This document shows positions 18,381 to 26,863 of a stretch of 64,000 nt of DNA, in pieces. Location of the stretch: the NCBI RefSeq assembly GCF_008629695.1, contig NZ_VWSH01000002.1, forward strand, positions 837,410-901,409, written 5' to 3'. Position 1 is the first letter of the stretch. Each line of letters starts with the position of its first letter. The notes beneath the pieces were generated by a model. The model worked only from the letters and a program-made list of their open reading frames with translations. It made no database searches and was not told the DNA's origin. Origin of the DNA: Taibaiella lutea (lineage in GTDB: Bacteria > Bacteroidota > Bacteroidia > Chitinophagales > Chitinophagaceae). Made by a program: the position numbers and the translations under genes.

Positions 18381-18685
18381 AGAAAATAAATAGAAAAATG
18401 AAAAGAATGCGCAAAATTAGGAATAATTCAGGTAATAATGTTCATTGCAGGTTTAAGTGCGAATAGGATTTATATATAGCGCATTTTACTCCTCTTATAA
18501 TATTAAGCTTTTGTCTATTTTTAAAGTCTAACCTGACTATTTTATATGAACCACAAATTGATTATTGATAATAGTATTTTCGGTTGGTGGGCATTTAATG
18601 CTTACGCCTAACTATATAATTGAAAACAATTAGGGTGGAATAGATGTTACAGAAGATATAGATAAAGAAAAGATAGAGTAAAGAG
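18381..18685. other. Intergenic region between gcvP and the metallophosphoesterase gene
   Basis: About 305 bp separating two divergent genes. Apart from the gcvP -7 element, I see no gene, RNA or repeat. Confidence 0.5.
18412..18419 (-). promoter_or_regulatory. -7 element for gcvP
   Basis: On the minus strand this reads TAATTTTG, a perfect TAnnTTTG, about 30 bp before the gcvP ATG. No convincing -33 element is visible. Confidence 0.4.
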
Positions 18686-19669
18686 ATGAAATTATTGAAA
18701 ACATATCATATTGGCCGACAAAAACAGTTTCTGACAGGAAATATTGTTTTCGTATCATTTGCATTGATATTGATTTGTATGCATTCAATAAAAGTTTTTG
18801 CGAAAACAGATAGTTCAGTATCTCAAAACGACACACTGATTTTCGTCAGTGATACGCAAGCGCCTTTGTTTGCTGAAACCATCATTCATCGCACACCGTT
18901 TAATGCAGTTGCCACCAAAATGATTTTTGATGATATCCTTCAAAAGCGGCCGCAGAATGTTTTTTTGTTAGGTGATGTCGTAGCTGCAGGTTCAAAACCA
19001 AAAAGATGGAAAAAGATTGATTTATTTCTGGATAGCATCAGAAGCTATAAAGGCAATGTCTGGGCTTGTCTTGGTAACCATGAATACATTTATAACGGAC
19101 GAATTGGTATTGCAGCTTTCCAAAAGCGGTTTCCGGAGCATAGCAAGACAGGTTATTATGTTATAAGAGATTCTGTGGCAGTGCTTTTGATGAATTCTAA
19201 TTTTTCAAAACTCACCGTTGATGAACAGGCCAAGCAAAAGGATTATTATAAAAAGACATTAGCCGCATTAAATGAAAATGATTCGGTCAAGGCAATTATT
19301 GTCGCCTGCCATCATTCGCCTTATTCAAACAGTAAAGTAGTTGGAAGCAACAAAAAAGTACAGGATGCTTTTGTGACATCCTTTTTGAAAACGCCTAAAT
19401 GCAAGCTCTTTCTGAGCGGCCATTCTCATAATTTCGAACATTTTAAAATAGAAGGGAAAACCTTTCTTGTAATCGGCGGAGGCGGAGGCATTGGTCAGCC
19501 TTTAAACACCAAAGCAAACCGTATTGTATGTGAAGATGATGACTGCCATCCTTTATTCCATTATCTGATGGTAAAAAGAAATACAGACCACTTAATTATT
19601 ATCTGCAGGGAGGTCAATGACGACCTTAAAGGGTTCAGCAATGTTTTAAATCTAAAATTAAGTTTATGA
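18686..19669 (+). CDS. Exported calcineurin-like metallophosphoesterase
   Basis: A 327-residue protein with a hydrophobic N-terminal segment (about residues 17-38, signal or anchor) and a calcineurin-like phosphoesterase domain. Motifs in order are F-V-S-D-T-Q (the usual D-x-H has Gln in place of His), L-L-G-D-V-V, G-N-H-E-Y, A-C-H-H-S-P-Y-S and L-S-G-H-S-H-N-F-E-H-F. These bind the two catalytic metals; the Gln substitution in the first motif may shift metal choice. The substrate is unknown. The next gene starts 85 bp later on the same strand, followed by a GDPD-type phosphodiesterase. A joint role in phosphate or lipid-headgroup scavenging is plausible but is inference. Confidence 0.87.
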   Translation: MKLLKTYHIGRQKQFLTGNIVFVSFALILICMHSIKVFAKTDSSVSQNDTLIFVSDTQAPLFAETIIHRTPFNAVATKMIFDDILQKRPQNVFLLGDVVAAGSKPKRWKKIDLFLDSIRSYKGNVWACLGNHEYIYNGRIGIAAFQKRFPEHSKTGYYVIRDSVAVLLMNSNFSKLTVDEQAKQKDYYKKTLAALNENDSVKAIIVACHHSPYSNSKVVGSNKKVQDAFVTSFLKTPKCKLFLSGHSHNFEHFKIEGKTFLVIGGGGGIGQPLNTKANRIVCEDDDCHPLFHYLMVKRNTDHLIIICREVNDDLKGFSNVLNLKLSL

Positions 19670-19754
19670 TATTGAACGATTTTCTTTGAAAAGTGTTGAC
19701 TCATAACGGCTTCTAAAATGCTGTGTTACTCAGGACTAAAAAGCAAGCCCCTGT

Positions 19755-20471
19755 ATGTTGCAGAAATTACTTTTTCCAATATTATTGTTTTTTAGTCTGG
19801 CATCCGATGCTCAGGGAACTTATGACTTTGATATCCAGAAAGAATCCATGTTCCTGCCCGCTCCCAAAAAAGCTGGAAAGTTTGACCATTCCATTACCCT
19901 CGCACAGATTTATCTTCCCAAAGATTGGCTGGAACAATCCATCAGCGGACCAATGATTGAATATCGGGCCGGTTATTTCTTATCTGAAGCTTTTTCCCTG
20001 ATCGGTGCTTTTAAAACTTTGGTGGTGGCTAATGAACTTCGATTGGGGCTTTCCTGGAATCATTCTTTTTCTGATGAAGTACAATTTGGATTAGGATATC
20101 AGGCTGCATTGGATTTTGGCTTTTTAAGGACTTACGGATATGATAATACAATACGGTTGCTACAACATTATCCCAGCTTCAGAATAGGGTATAACAGGAA
20201 GGAAATAGCATTGACACTTCAGGGAAAGTTGGATTATATAAGCAGTGCAAGGGTTTCGCTTGGTTCTTACGAAACGGATAATCTTATAAAATATCTGTTC
20301 AACGGTTATTCATTCGGGCTTTTTGTGGAACAAAGACTGACACGGAAACATTCCGTAAGTTTCGGTTTCATTGCCAATTTTGATAAGTTCAATATTTTAG
20401 GCTGGCCTGCTTTTAATACAATTCACCGCAAATATTTCATACCAGAACTGAATATCGGGTTTAAGTTATAA
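19755..20471 (+). CDS. Predicted outer-membrane beta-barrel protein
   Basis: This 238-residue exported protein is not assigned to a named family. A signal peptide (L-L-F-P-I-L-L-F-F-S-L-A-S-D-A) is followed by repeated amphipathic strands rich in aromatic residues, and the C-terminus ends in F-I-P-E-L-N-I-G-F-K-L. A C-terminal aromatic/hydrophobic end and alternating strands are typical of outer-membrane barrels. It lies 10 bp before the GDPD lipoprotein gene, so the two are co-transcribed. A second, smaller barrel follows the GDPD gene. Confidence 0.7.
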   Translation: MLQKLLFPILLFFSLASDAQGTYDFDIQKESMFLPAPKKAGKFDHSITLAQIYLPKDWLEQSISGPMIEYRAGYFLSEAFSLIGAFKTLVVANELRLGLSWNHSFSDEVQFGLGYQAALDFGFLRTYGYDNTIRLLQHYPSFRIGYNRKEIALTLQGKLDYISSARVSLGSYETDNLIKYLFNGYSFGLFVEQRLTRKHSVSFGFIANFDKFNILGWPAFNTIHRKYFIPELNIGFKL

Positions 20472-20481
20472 TACTTTTTAC

Positions 20482-21744
20482 ATGGACTCATTGAAATACT
20501 ATATTTTAATTGCCGGGAAACTGTTTTTATTGTCCTGCATTTTATCTTTTTCGTCCTGCATTAAAGACGATTTTAGTCCTTTGCCTCCATTCTCCAAAGC
20601 CAACCTTGAAAATACTGTTTCCTTTTCCGACAGCCTGAAAACTTATTTTGAAGGAGTGTATGAAATGCAAAACGGCAATACACCGCTCGGCGGCAAATTT
20701 GTGGCAAAATGGAAGCACGGAACATTGTGCTTGTTTAGTGAAAAAGATGGACAGTATGTTAACCTGGAAGTAGGGTTTAATCCCAACGACAGTAGCTTCA
20801 GGATGGCCGGAATCTGGCGGTCGCCTATCAATAATGAACAAGGTCAGATTGAATTTACTATAGCAAAGGAAGAAGGTGCAATCTCTATTTTTAATCATAG
20901 CGGTCAAGGCATAATTATGAATGGTATGATTGACGGAAGCTCAATATCATTGGCTTTTACAAGGCCATTTTCCAACTCCGTACTGTCGCGCGATTTTGCG
21001 TTGCTGGCACACAGAGGCGGAGGACGCAATTCTGATAACCTGCCTTATGCAGAGAATTCCATTAACCTTGTGAAATTTGCTGAAAAGCTTGGTGCTACAG
21101 GTATTGACATTGATATCAGGCTGACAAAAGACCATATTCCTGTAATATATCATGATGCCGATATTAATACAAGACTTACGCAGAAAAGTCCGATAGTCGG
21201 CAATATTGACCAGTATTCTTATGACTTTTTGAAATCCTATATAAAACTTGTGGATGGACAATCCATCCCAACTATGGAGGATATGCTGATGACTGCAATT
21301 GACTCCACAGAACTCAATTATGTATGGCTTGATTGCAAAGACGGGGGTAAAGATAATTTTTTCAATATAGTAGTCCCTGTTGCCCAAAAGGCCATTGCTC
21401 ATGCCAATTCAAAAGGCAGGAACATTTTTATTTTCTTTGGGTTACCTACCGACGATGCTTATGAAAAATTTCTTGCTTTCCCCAATCATCAGGGACTGCC
21501 ATCTTTATGCGAATTAAGTCTTGAAAAAGCTAAAAATGCAGGTTCTAAGATATTCGGGCCAAGATGGACATTGGGTATTTTAACCGATGATACTGAAGAT
21601 GCCCATGCCAATAATATAAAAATCTTTACCTGGACATTGGATGATGAAACAGGCATAAGTGATGTTATTACCAAAAGTCAATACGATGGTATTCTTTCTA
21701 ACTATCCGTCCATTTTAGCTTATCAATTTTACAGTCAGGAATAA
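20482..21744 (+). CDS. Glycerophosphodiester phosphodiesterase-type lipoprotein
   Basis: The 420-residue product has a lipoprotein signal (L-S-F-S-S-C-I-K), an unassigned beta-rich N-terminal domain (about residues 45-165), and a GDPD domain after it. In the GDPD part, L-L-A-H-R-G-G-G supplies the catalytic His-Arg pair. G-I-D-I-D-I-R-L-T-K-D carries an Asp where most members have Glu. V-I-Y-H-D-A-D follows, with the C-terminal W-T-L-D-D. The family hydrolyses glycerophosphodiesters to glycerol-3-phosphate and an alcohol. The lipid anchor places it at the periplasmic or outer membrane. It sits between two outer-membrane barrel genes, with gaps of 10 and 9 bp. Confidence 0.85.
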   Translation: MDSLKYYILIAGKLFLLSCILSFSSCIKDDFSPLPPFSKANLENTVSFSDSLKTYFEGVYEMQNGNTPLGGKFVAKWKHGTLCLFSEKDGQYVNLEVGFNPNDSSFRMAGIWRSPINNEQGQIEFTIAKEEGAISIFNHSGQGIIMNGMIDGSSISLAFTRPFSNSVLSRDFALLAHRGGGRNSDNLPYAENSINLVKFAEKLGATGIDIDIRLTKDHIPVIYHDADINTRLTQKSPIVGNIDQYSYDFLKSYIKLVDGQSIPTMEDMLMTAIDSTELNYVWLDCKDGGKDNFFNIVVPVAQKAIAHANSKGRNIFIFFGLPTDDAYEKFLAFPNHQGLPSLCELSLEKAKNAGSKIFGPRWTLGILTDDTEDAHANNIKIFTWTLDDETGISDVITKSQYDGILSNYPSILAYQFYSQE

Positions 21745-21753
21745 ACATAACGA

Positions 21754-22314
21754 ATGAAATCAAAGCTATACATCCTAATCTTGTTGCTGCTGACTGCTTT
21801 CTTTAATTTGAATGCACAGCAAACTCATAGATTCACAGCTTCTGTGTCCGGCGGACCCAATTATTATTTCAATAATATCCGCACTTTCAGAGATGGTGTG
21901 AAACCTTTGAACTATAGTTTTTTCGCCCGTATTATGTGGGATTCAAAATATCTGGTGGCTTTAGGCGTTGAAATAGGTTATAATAAATATTACAGAGCAG
22001 AAGATGACAAAGCGGAAAATATCAAAGCAACTTTGGCTGCAATACCTTTTCATTTGGTAATAGGAATGAGGCTGACAAAAGGGTTTTACACTAATTTCAG
22101 CTTTGGTCCTTCCATTCTTTTCAATAGGGCTCAGGCCGGAGATAACATGGTGAATAACAGAATACTTTCTTTTGCCGATGGAAGCCTTGCTGTGGGTTAT
22201 AAGAGAATACTGAATAAAAAATTCAGCTTTGGAGCAGAGCTAAAGTTTAATTTTTCAACTAAAGCCGAAGATATGAACATTGCTGTGCCTATAATATTGA
22301 GTTACAGACTTTAG
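21754..22314 (+). CDS. Predicted outer-membrane beta-barrel protein (186 aa)
   Basis: This 186-residue protein begins with a signal peptide (L-I-L-L-L-L-T-A-F-F-N-L-N-A, then Q-Q). The body consists of short amphipathic strands with aromatic girdles (F-N-F-S, Y-Y-F-N-N-I), ending in I-P-I-I-L-S-Y-R-L. This fits a small outer-membrane barrel of 8-10 strands in the porin/OmpW-like size class. It is the last gene of the barrel-GDPD-barrel operon and is followed by a terminator. Confidence 0.7.
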   Translation: MKSKLYILILLLLTAFFNLNAQQTHRFTASVSGGPNYYFNNIRTFRDGVKPLNYSFFARIMWDSKYLVALGVEIGYNKYYRAEDDKAENIKATLAAIPFHLVIGMRLTKGFYTNFSFGPSILFNRAQAGDNMVNNRILSFADGSLAVGYKRILNKKFSFGAELKFNFSTKAEDMNIAVPIILSYRL

Positions 22315-22410
22315 TTTATGTCCATCTATTTTTAAAGAAACCAAATCTTTTGATTTTAAAAGCAATCATTCCGGAAATTTAAATATTGCATTGATTCTCA
22401 ACATATTTTC

Positions 22411-22439
22411 AAAGAGTCCTGATTATCAGGGCTCTTTTT
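22411..22439 (+). terminator. Terminator after the barrel-GDPD operon
   Basis: A 12-bp stem (AAAGAGTCCTGA / TCAGGGCTCTTT, one G-T pair) with a short loop and five T, 97 bp after the stop. Confidence 0.85.
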
Positions 22440-22460
22440 ATTTTCATAATATTTTGTTAA

Positions 22461-22495
22461 ATATAGTACTATATATTGCAAGGTACCTATCTTTG
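22461..22495 (+). promoter_or_regulatory. Promoter with palindromic operator for the TonB receptor gene
   Basis: TATCTTTG at 22488-22495 fits TAnnTTTG. A perfect 14-bp palindrome, ATATAGTACTATAT, lies at 22461-22474 in the place of the -33 region, and a related half-site (AGCACTATATAT) lies at 22523-22534 over the start codon. This looks like the target of a dimeric repressor, which is not encoded nearby. Confidence 0.5.
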
Positions 22496-22532
22496 CTTTG
22501 TAATATGTTTAAAATAATACTTAGCACTATAT

Positions 22533-24953
22533 ATGAAAACAAAATTATTATTATTCGCTTTTAGCCTTTTAATGACATCTATTCGCTTAAGTGCGCAAAA
22601 CCAACATAAAATCCATGGTGTCGTAAAAGATGATAAAGATGAATTACTGCCAGGCGTGACAGTTTCATTACTAAATGCAAAGGACAGCAGTTTATATAAA
22701 GCCGCAATTACGGACGTAAATGGTACTTATGAAATAGAAACCGGAATAAATGATACTTGTGTGCTGAGTTATTCAAGTATTGGCTTTCAAACAAAATATA
22801 CCGCAATATTTATATTAAATAATATTGATTTGAGTGAAGCTGCAATCCAACTTGAACCGGAAACTAAAAAACTTAACGATGTTGTTATAACCACCCGTAA
22901 ACCAACAATTGATGTGCGGGCCGATAAGGTGGTTTTCAATGTGGAGGGTAGTATTAATGCTACAGGTAGCAATGCATTGGAGTTATTGCAAAAAAGTCCG
23001 GGCGTGATGGTAAACAATGACGAAAGTATAAGTCTTAAAGGCAGGAACGGTGTAAAGATTTACATTGATGGAAAAATGACGCAGCTGGATGACAAAAGTC
23101 TTGCAGCTTATCTAAAGAGCATCGGAAGCAATGATATTGAAGCAATTGAGATTATAACCAATCCCGGCTCTAAGTACGATGCGAGCGGAAATGCAGGAAT
23201 TATAAATATCAGGCTTAAGAAGAATAAAAAGTTTGGAACCAATGGCAATATAGCATTGGGATATGCGCAGGGCCTGACGCCTAAGGCAAATACAGGTTTT
23301 AGCCTGAACTATCGCAATCAGCGGATAAATGTATTCAGTAATGTCAGCAGCTACCTTGATAAACACGAAAGTAAGTTGGGGCTTTACCGTGTTCAAAACG
23401 ATACGGTTTATGATCAGCATACAACTCTGGAAAACCATTGGAAAAGTGTAGATGTGAAAGCCGGTGTTGACTATTTTGCAAATGCTAAAAATACATTTGG
23501 TGTCATCGTCACTTCTAATTACTCAAATGGTGCATTCAACAGTAACGGTTATACAGATATCTACGGTCAATCATCCGAGCAATACTCAAAAAGACTGGAA
23601 TCTTCCAACAATGTACCTGGCAACAGAACGAACGCAGATTTTAATATTAATTACCGGTATGCTGATACAAATGAAACTACGATTGGGTTTGATGCGGATT
23701 ACGGACTTTTTCGCGGCAGAAGCGAAAGTTATCAGCCCAACCATTATTATAATCCCGCTCATGATTTAATGTATGAGATAATAAACGGAAATAATACGCC
23801 GACCAATATAAGTATCTATACTGCCAAACTCGATTTTGAGCATAAATTGTGGAAAGGTAAATTAGGATATGGTGCTAAATATGCGAATGTGAAAACCGAT
23901 AATTCCTTTATGTTTTATGATTATCCTCATAAAGACCCTGTTGTAGATTTGAGTTTGAGTAATCAATTTGTTTATACAGAAAACGTAAATGCCGCCTATG
24001 TAAATTATAACAGCACTTTTTCTAAATGGAGTTTTCAGACAGGCTTACGAATGGAACAAACAAATAGTGAAGGCATTCTTACCAGAGCAGACGGCCAGGT
24101 TCAGGACGATAATTATGTAAAACGAAATTATCTGAATCTCTTTCCCAGCCTCGCTGTATCCTATAATCTGGATAAAAATAATACTGTCGGATTTAATTAT
24201 AGCAGGAGAATTGACAGGCCGGATTATCAGGATTTAAATCCTTTTGAAAATAAGCTGGACCAATTAACCTATGAAAAAGGTAACGCTTTTTTGAAACCGC
24301 AGTACACCAACAATCTGGAATTGAGCTATACTTTCAAATCTATGATCAATGCAAATATCGGTTATGCTCATGTCAGGGATTACGCTGTTACTATTACTGA
24401 TACAATCAACGGCAATGCCACCTTTTTGCAAAAGCAGAACATAGCTTCTCAAAATATTTACAGTTTCAATATCAGCAGCCCTTTGCCTATACGGAAATGG
24501 TGGAATGGCTATGTGAATTTCTGGTATAATTATCAGGTTATTGAAGGTGCATATAATGGTATTAGCCTCAGTATTAAATCGCCTTCTTTTGGAGGTTATA
24601 TTCAGCAAACATTTAGTTTAGGCAAAAATTATACAGCAGAAATAAGTGGTTGGTATAGTGGTAAAGGTCTGGAAGCAACATGGACAAGAAAGGCCGTAGG
24701 TGCTATTGACATGGGTATTCAGAAACGTTTCTGGGATGAGAAAGCAAGTATTAAACTTTCTGTTTCAGATATATTACATACTGCACGTTTTCAGGCCATC
24801 AGCAATTACGGCGGAACTTATCTGAATATAAACCAAAGCAGGGAGTCAAGAATAGTCCGGTTGAATTTTTCTTACAGATTCGGAAGCAATCAGATAAAAG
24901 CCGCACGTCAGCACAAGACGGCCTTGGATAGTGAAGGAAGCAGGATTAAATAG
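22533..24953 (+). CDS. TonB-dependent receptor-like outer-membrane protein
   Basis: This 806-residue outer-membrane receptor has a signal peptide (cleaved before Q-N-Q-H), a carboxypeptidase-regulatory-like domain (about residues 27-110, with H-G-V-V-K-D and G-V-T-V-S-L-L-N-A-K-D-S), a TonB plug (about 118-240; I-D-V-R-A-D-K-V-V-F-N-V-E-G) and a large C-terminal barrel. It is of the outer-membrane barrel family with a regulatory domain and not of the SusC type, since no SusD follows. The substrate is unknown. The ATG at 22533 is chosen because the signal peptide begins there. It has its own promoter with a palindrome. Confidence 0.9.
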   Translation: MKTKLLLFAFSLLMTSIRLSAQNQHKIHGVVKDDKDELLPGVTVSLLNAKDSSLYKAAITDVNGTYEIETGINDTCVLSYSSIGFQTKYTAIFILNNIDLSEAAIQLEPETKKLNDVVITTRKPTIDVRADKVVFNVEGSINATGSNALELLQKSPGVMVNNDESISLKGRNGVKIYIDGKMTQLDDKSLAAYLKSIGSNDIEAIEIITNPGSKYDASGNAGIINIRLKKNKKFGTNGNIALGYAQGLTPKANTGFSLNYRNQRINVFSNVSSYLDKHESKLGLYRVQNDTVYDQHTTLENHWKSVDVKAGVDYFANAKNTFGVIVTSNYSNGAFNSNGYTDIYGQSSEQYSKRLESSNNVPGNRTNADFNINYRYADTNETTIGFDADYGLFRGRSESYQPNHYYNPAHDLMYEIINGNNTPTNISIYTAKLDFEHKLWKGKLGYGAKYANVKTDNSFMFYDYPHKDPVVDLSLSNQFVYTENVNAAYVNYNSTFSKWSFQTGLRMEQTNSEGILTRADGQVQDDNYVKRNYLNLFPSLAVSYNLDKNNTVGFNYSRRIDRPDYQDLNPFENKLDQLTYEKGNAFLKPQYTNNLELSYTFKSMINANIGYAHVRDYAVTITDTINGNATFLQKQNIASQNIYSFNISSPLPIRKWWNGYVNFWYNYQVIEGAYNGISLSIKSPSFGGYIQQTFSLGKNYTAEISGWYSGKGLEATWTRKAVGAIDMGIQKRFWDEKASIKLSVSDILHTARFQAISNYGGTYLNINQSRESRIVRLNFSYRFGSNQIKAARQHKTALDSEGSRIK

Positions 24954-24965
24954 CCTTTAATTGTG

Positions 24966-25038
24966 AAATGGTTTCATTGCGTAATTGTTATAACGGTTGA
25001 TTATTAATCAATAAGATAATTTAGCAATAAAACCATTT
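24966..25038. terminator. Possible termination region between convergent genes
   Basis: A distant pair AAATGGTTT (24966-24974) / AAACCATTT (25030-25038) encloses an inner palindrome TTGATTATTAATCAA (24997-25011). It lies between the convergent TonB receptor and rnz genes. No long T tract is present. Confidence 0.4.
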
Positions 25039-25039
25039 A

Positions 25040-25951
25040 TTATATTTCATAGCTCATGCCTTCAACCGAAACTTCTGTATTGGGAAAAACTTTGGTCGCT
25101 TCCTCATAAAAGTCATCGAGGATGGTGTATTTAGAGGAAAAATGTCCTAAGAACAAACGACCTGCATTTGCTTTCAAAGCCAGTTCAGCCGCCTGATGTG
25201 CCGTGGTATGAAAACGCTCTTCCGCGCGTTCCTTCAATTCATGCAGGTAAGTGCTTTCATGGTAAATGGCGTCTGCTTCTTTTATATATTCCAGAAACGA
25301 AAAAGTGAATTTTGTGTCGGCACAATAAGCATATTTCTTTTCCTTTGGGCCGGGTTCTGTTACCCATTCATTTTTTACCTCAAATCCGTCTTTTCTTATG
25401 TAGTCCTCGCCTTCTTTTAAATAACGGTAAAAGGCTGAAGGAATCTCATACTCACGGCATTTTTCAGGATTTATTTTACGTCCGTTATTCTTTGCCGTAA
25501 AAAGAAACCCGTGACAAGGAATGCGGTGTTCGGTCGGGAAAGATTGTACTTTGAAATATGGTGTATCGACCAGAATTTCCGCTTCGTTTTCCTTTAATCC
25601 TTTGAATATAATTTCAAATGGCAAAACTGTATTTGCAACAGAAAGGTGCAAATCAATAATATCTTTCAATGCAGGCGGGCCAAATAAATACAAAGGGTTC
25701 ATTCGTCCCATCAAACCCATACTGGTCAGTAATCCTATCAAACCAAAGTAATGGTCGCCATGCAGATGGCTGATGAAAATATAATTGATGCGCTTGCGCC
25801 TTATGCCGTAGCGTTGCATTTGTATTTGCGTGCCTTCGCCGCAGTCTGCTAAAAATTGCTGGTCATGAATATCAATTATCTGTGCAGAAGGATGCCTGTC
25901 ATTTCCGGGAATGGCTGAATTATTTCCAAGAATGGTTAGCTTGATATTCAT
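25040..25951 (-). CDS. rnz: Ribonuclease Z
   Basis: A 303-residue metallo-beta-lactamase-fold tRNA 3' processing endonuclease. Since the tRNA genes in this window lack an encoded CCA, such an enzyme is needed to trim their 3' ends. The metal motif H-L-H-G-D-H-Y-F-G-L is at about residues 62-71, with the R-N-Z-type start L-T-I-L-G-N-N-S-A-I-P. Further marks are P-T-E-H-R-I-P-C-H-G-F, Y-C-A-D-T-K-F, A-D-A-I-Y-H-E-S-T-Y-L and F-L-G-H-F-S-S-K-Y. It lies downstream of a STAS-domain gene on the same strand, a pairing seen in other Bacteroidota. Confidence 0.95.
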   Translation of the reverse strand: MNIKLTILGNNSAIPGNDRHPSAQIIDIHDQQFLADCGEGTQIQMQRYGIRRKRINYIFISHLHGDHYFGLIGLLTSMGLMGRMNPLYLFGPPALKDIIDLHLSVANTVLPFEIIFKGLKENEAEILVDTPYFKVQSFPTEHRIPCHGFLFTAKNNGRKINPEKCREYEIPSAFYRYLKEGEDYIRKDGFEVKNEWVTEPGPKEKKYAYCADTKFTFSFLEYIKEADAIYHESTYLHELKERAEERFHTTAHQAAELALKANAGRLFLGHFSSKYTILDDFYEEATKVFPNTEVSVEGMSYEI

Positions 25952-26006
25952 AAAATTACTTAAACAGAGATTGAATTGGTTATTGGCTCGTTCTTATTTT
26001 AAAAAA

Positions 26007-26036
26007 GACCTTATAGGGTTTAAAACCTATAAGGTC
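26007..26036. repeat. Palindrome GACCTTATAGG ... CCTATAAGGTC
   Basis: Perfect 11-bp arms with an 8-nt AT-rich centre, in the 120-bp gap between the STAS and rnz genes. I recall this type of ACCTTATAGG palindrome as frequent between genes in Bacteroidota. It may terminate or attenuate transcription into rnz. Confidence 0.6.
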
Positions 26037-26071
26037 TGTCTAAAGTTAAAACTTTTATTGCTGTGAATTTA

Positions 26072-26446
26072 CTAAGCTTCTCCCAATAAATCTCTTTCCA
26101 GTACTTCCATGCTTATGATATCAATTGCTTCAATCATGGTAGGTGCGAGATTCAGACTTAAATGATATTGTCCTTTCTTCATCGTATTCATAATACTTTC
26201 TTTCATTGAAGTAAAAACCAAAGAACGTCCGTTGTTGTAAACTTCATTATGCAAGTCCAATAAATGATCGCCTGACGCCATGTCCATATTTTCGATATTT
26301 GTCAAATCAATCACGAAATTATGACTGTCCGTTTCTGTCGCTTCTTTCACCTTTTGTCTTATTTCCTCTGCCAAATTTACACTTAAATCACCCGTTTCCG
26401 GCGTAATTACAGTATAAGTAGGTTTGGTATCAATTTTGAATTCCAT
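26072..26446 (-). CDS. STAS-domain protein (anti-sigma factor antagonist-like)
   Basis: The 124-residue protein consists of one STAS domain (P-T-Y-T-V-I-T-P-E, N-F-V-I-D-L-T-N-I-E, N-G-R-S-L-V-F-T-S-M). STAS proteins bind anti-sigma factors or serve in other switch roles. The segment that normally reads D-S-S-G-L here reads M-A-S-G-D, so one of the two adjacent serines used as phosphosites is lost and one is kept. No anti-sigma kinase is nearby. The gene precedes rnz on the minus strand with a 120-bp gap. Confidence 0.8.
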   Translation of the reverse strand: MEFKIDTKPTYTVITPETGDLSVNLAEEIRQKVKEATETDSHNFVIDLTNIENMDMASGDHLLDLHNEVYNNGRSLVFTSMKESIMNTMKKGQYHLSLNLAPTMIEAIDIISMEVLERDLLGEA

Positions 26447-26863
26447 TTTATAGTAATTATTATTGGTATTATGACTGCCACTCTTTAAAAAGGTTCAAAT
26501 GTAGCTTAAAATATGGAAATATAAACTCCAACAGCTACCAAATATGCCGCCCAAAAGTTGAATGCTGATAATGATTATCGAATTTATCTAAATAGCGATT
26601 TAAAATTTCATCACCGTTTGCCTGAAAATAGAAATATCTTTGATTTATAGAATAAAATCCTTTGAATCAACGTTCATAGATAGTTTAAGTTTACTGCTTT
26701 TCAATTTAATAGCATCAGACTTGAGCAATTGACGGAATAAAAATTATCAAAAGCTTTTATTTTAAAGACGAAAAAAAACATGAAAAGATTGGCAACAAAA
26801 TCAAACCTTTTCTGTTGAATTTCAATTATCTTTGAAAGCAAACATTAATCTGAAAATATCCAC
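26447..26863. other. Intergenic region upstream of clpC
   Basis: About 417 bp between divergent genes. It holds the likely clpC -7 element TATCTTTG at 26827-26834 (predicted start near 26841). I see no small gene or repeat in the rest. Confidence 0.5.

Noticed and set aside
19723-19956. A 77-aa plus-strand frame overlapping the start of the barrel gene at 19755
   Set aside because: It lacks a signal peptide; the 238-aa frame has one and covers it.
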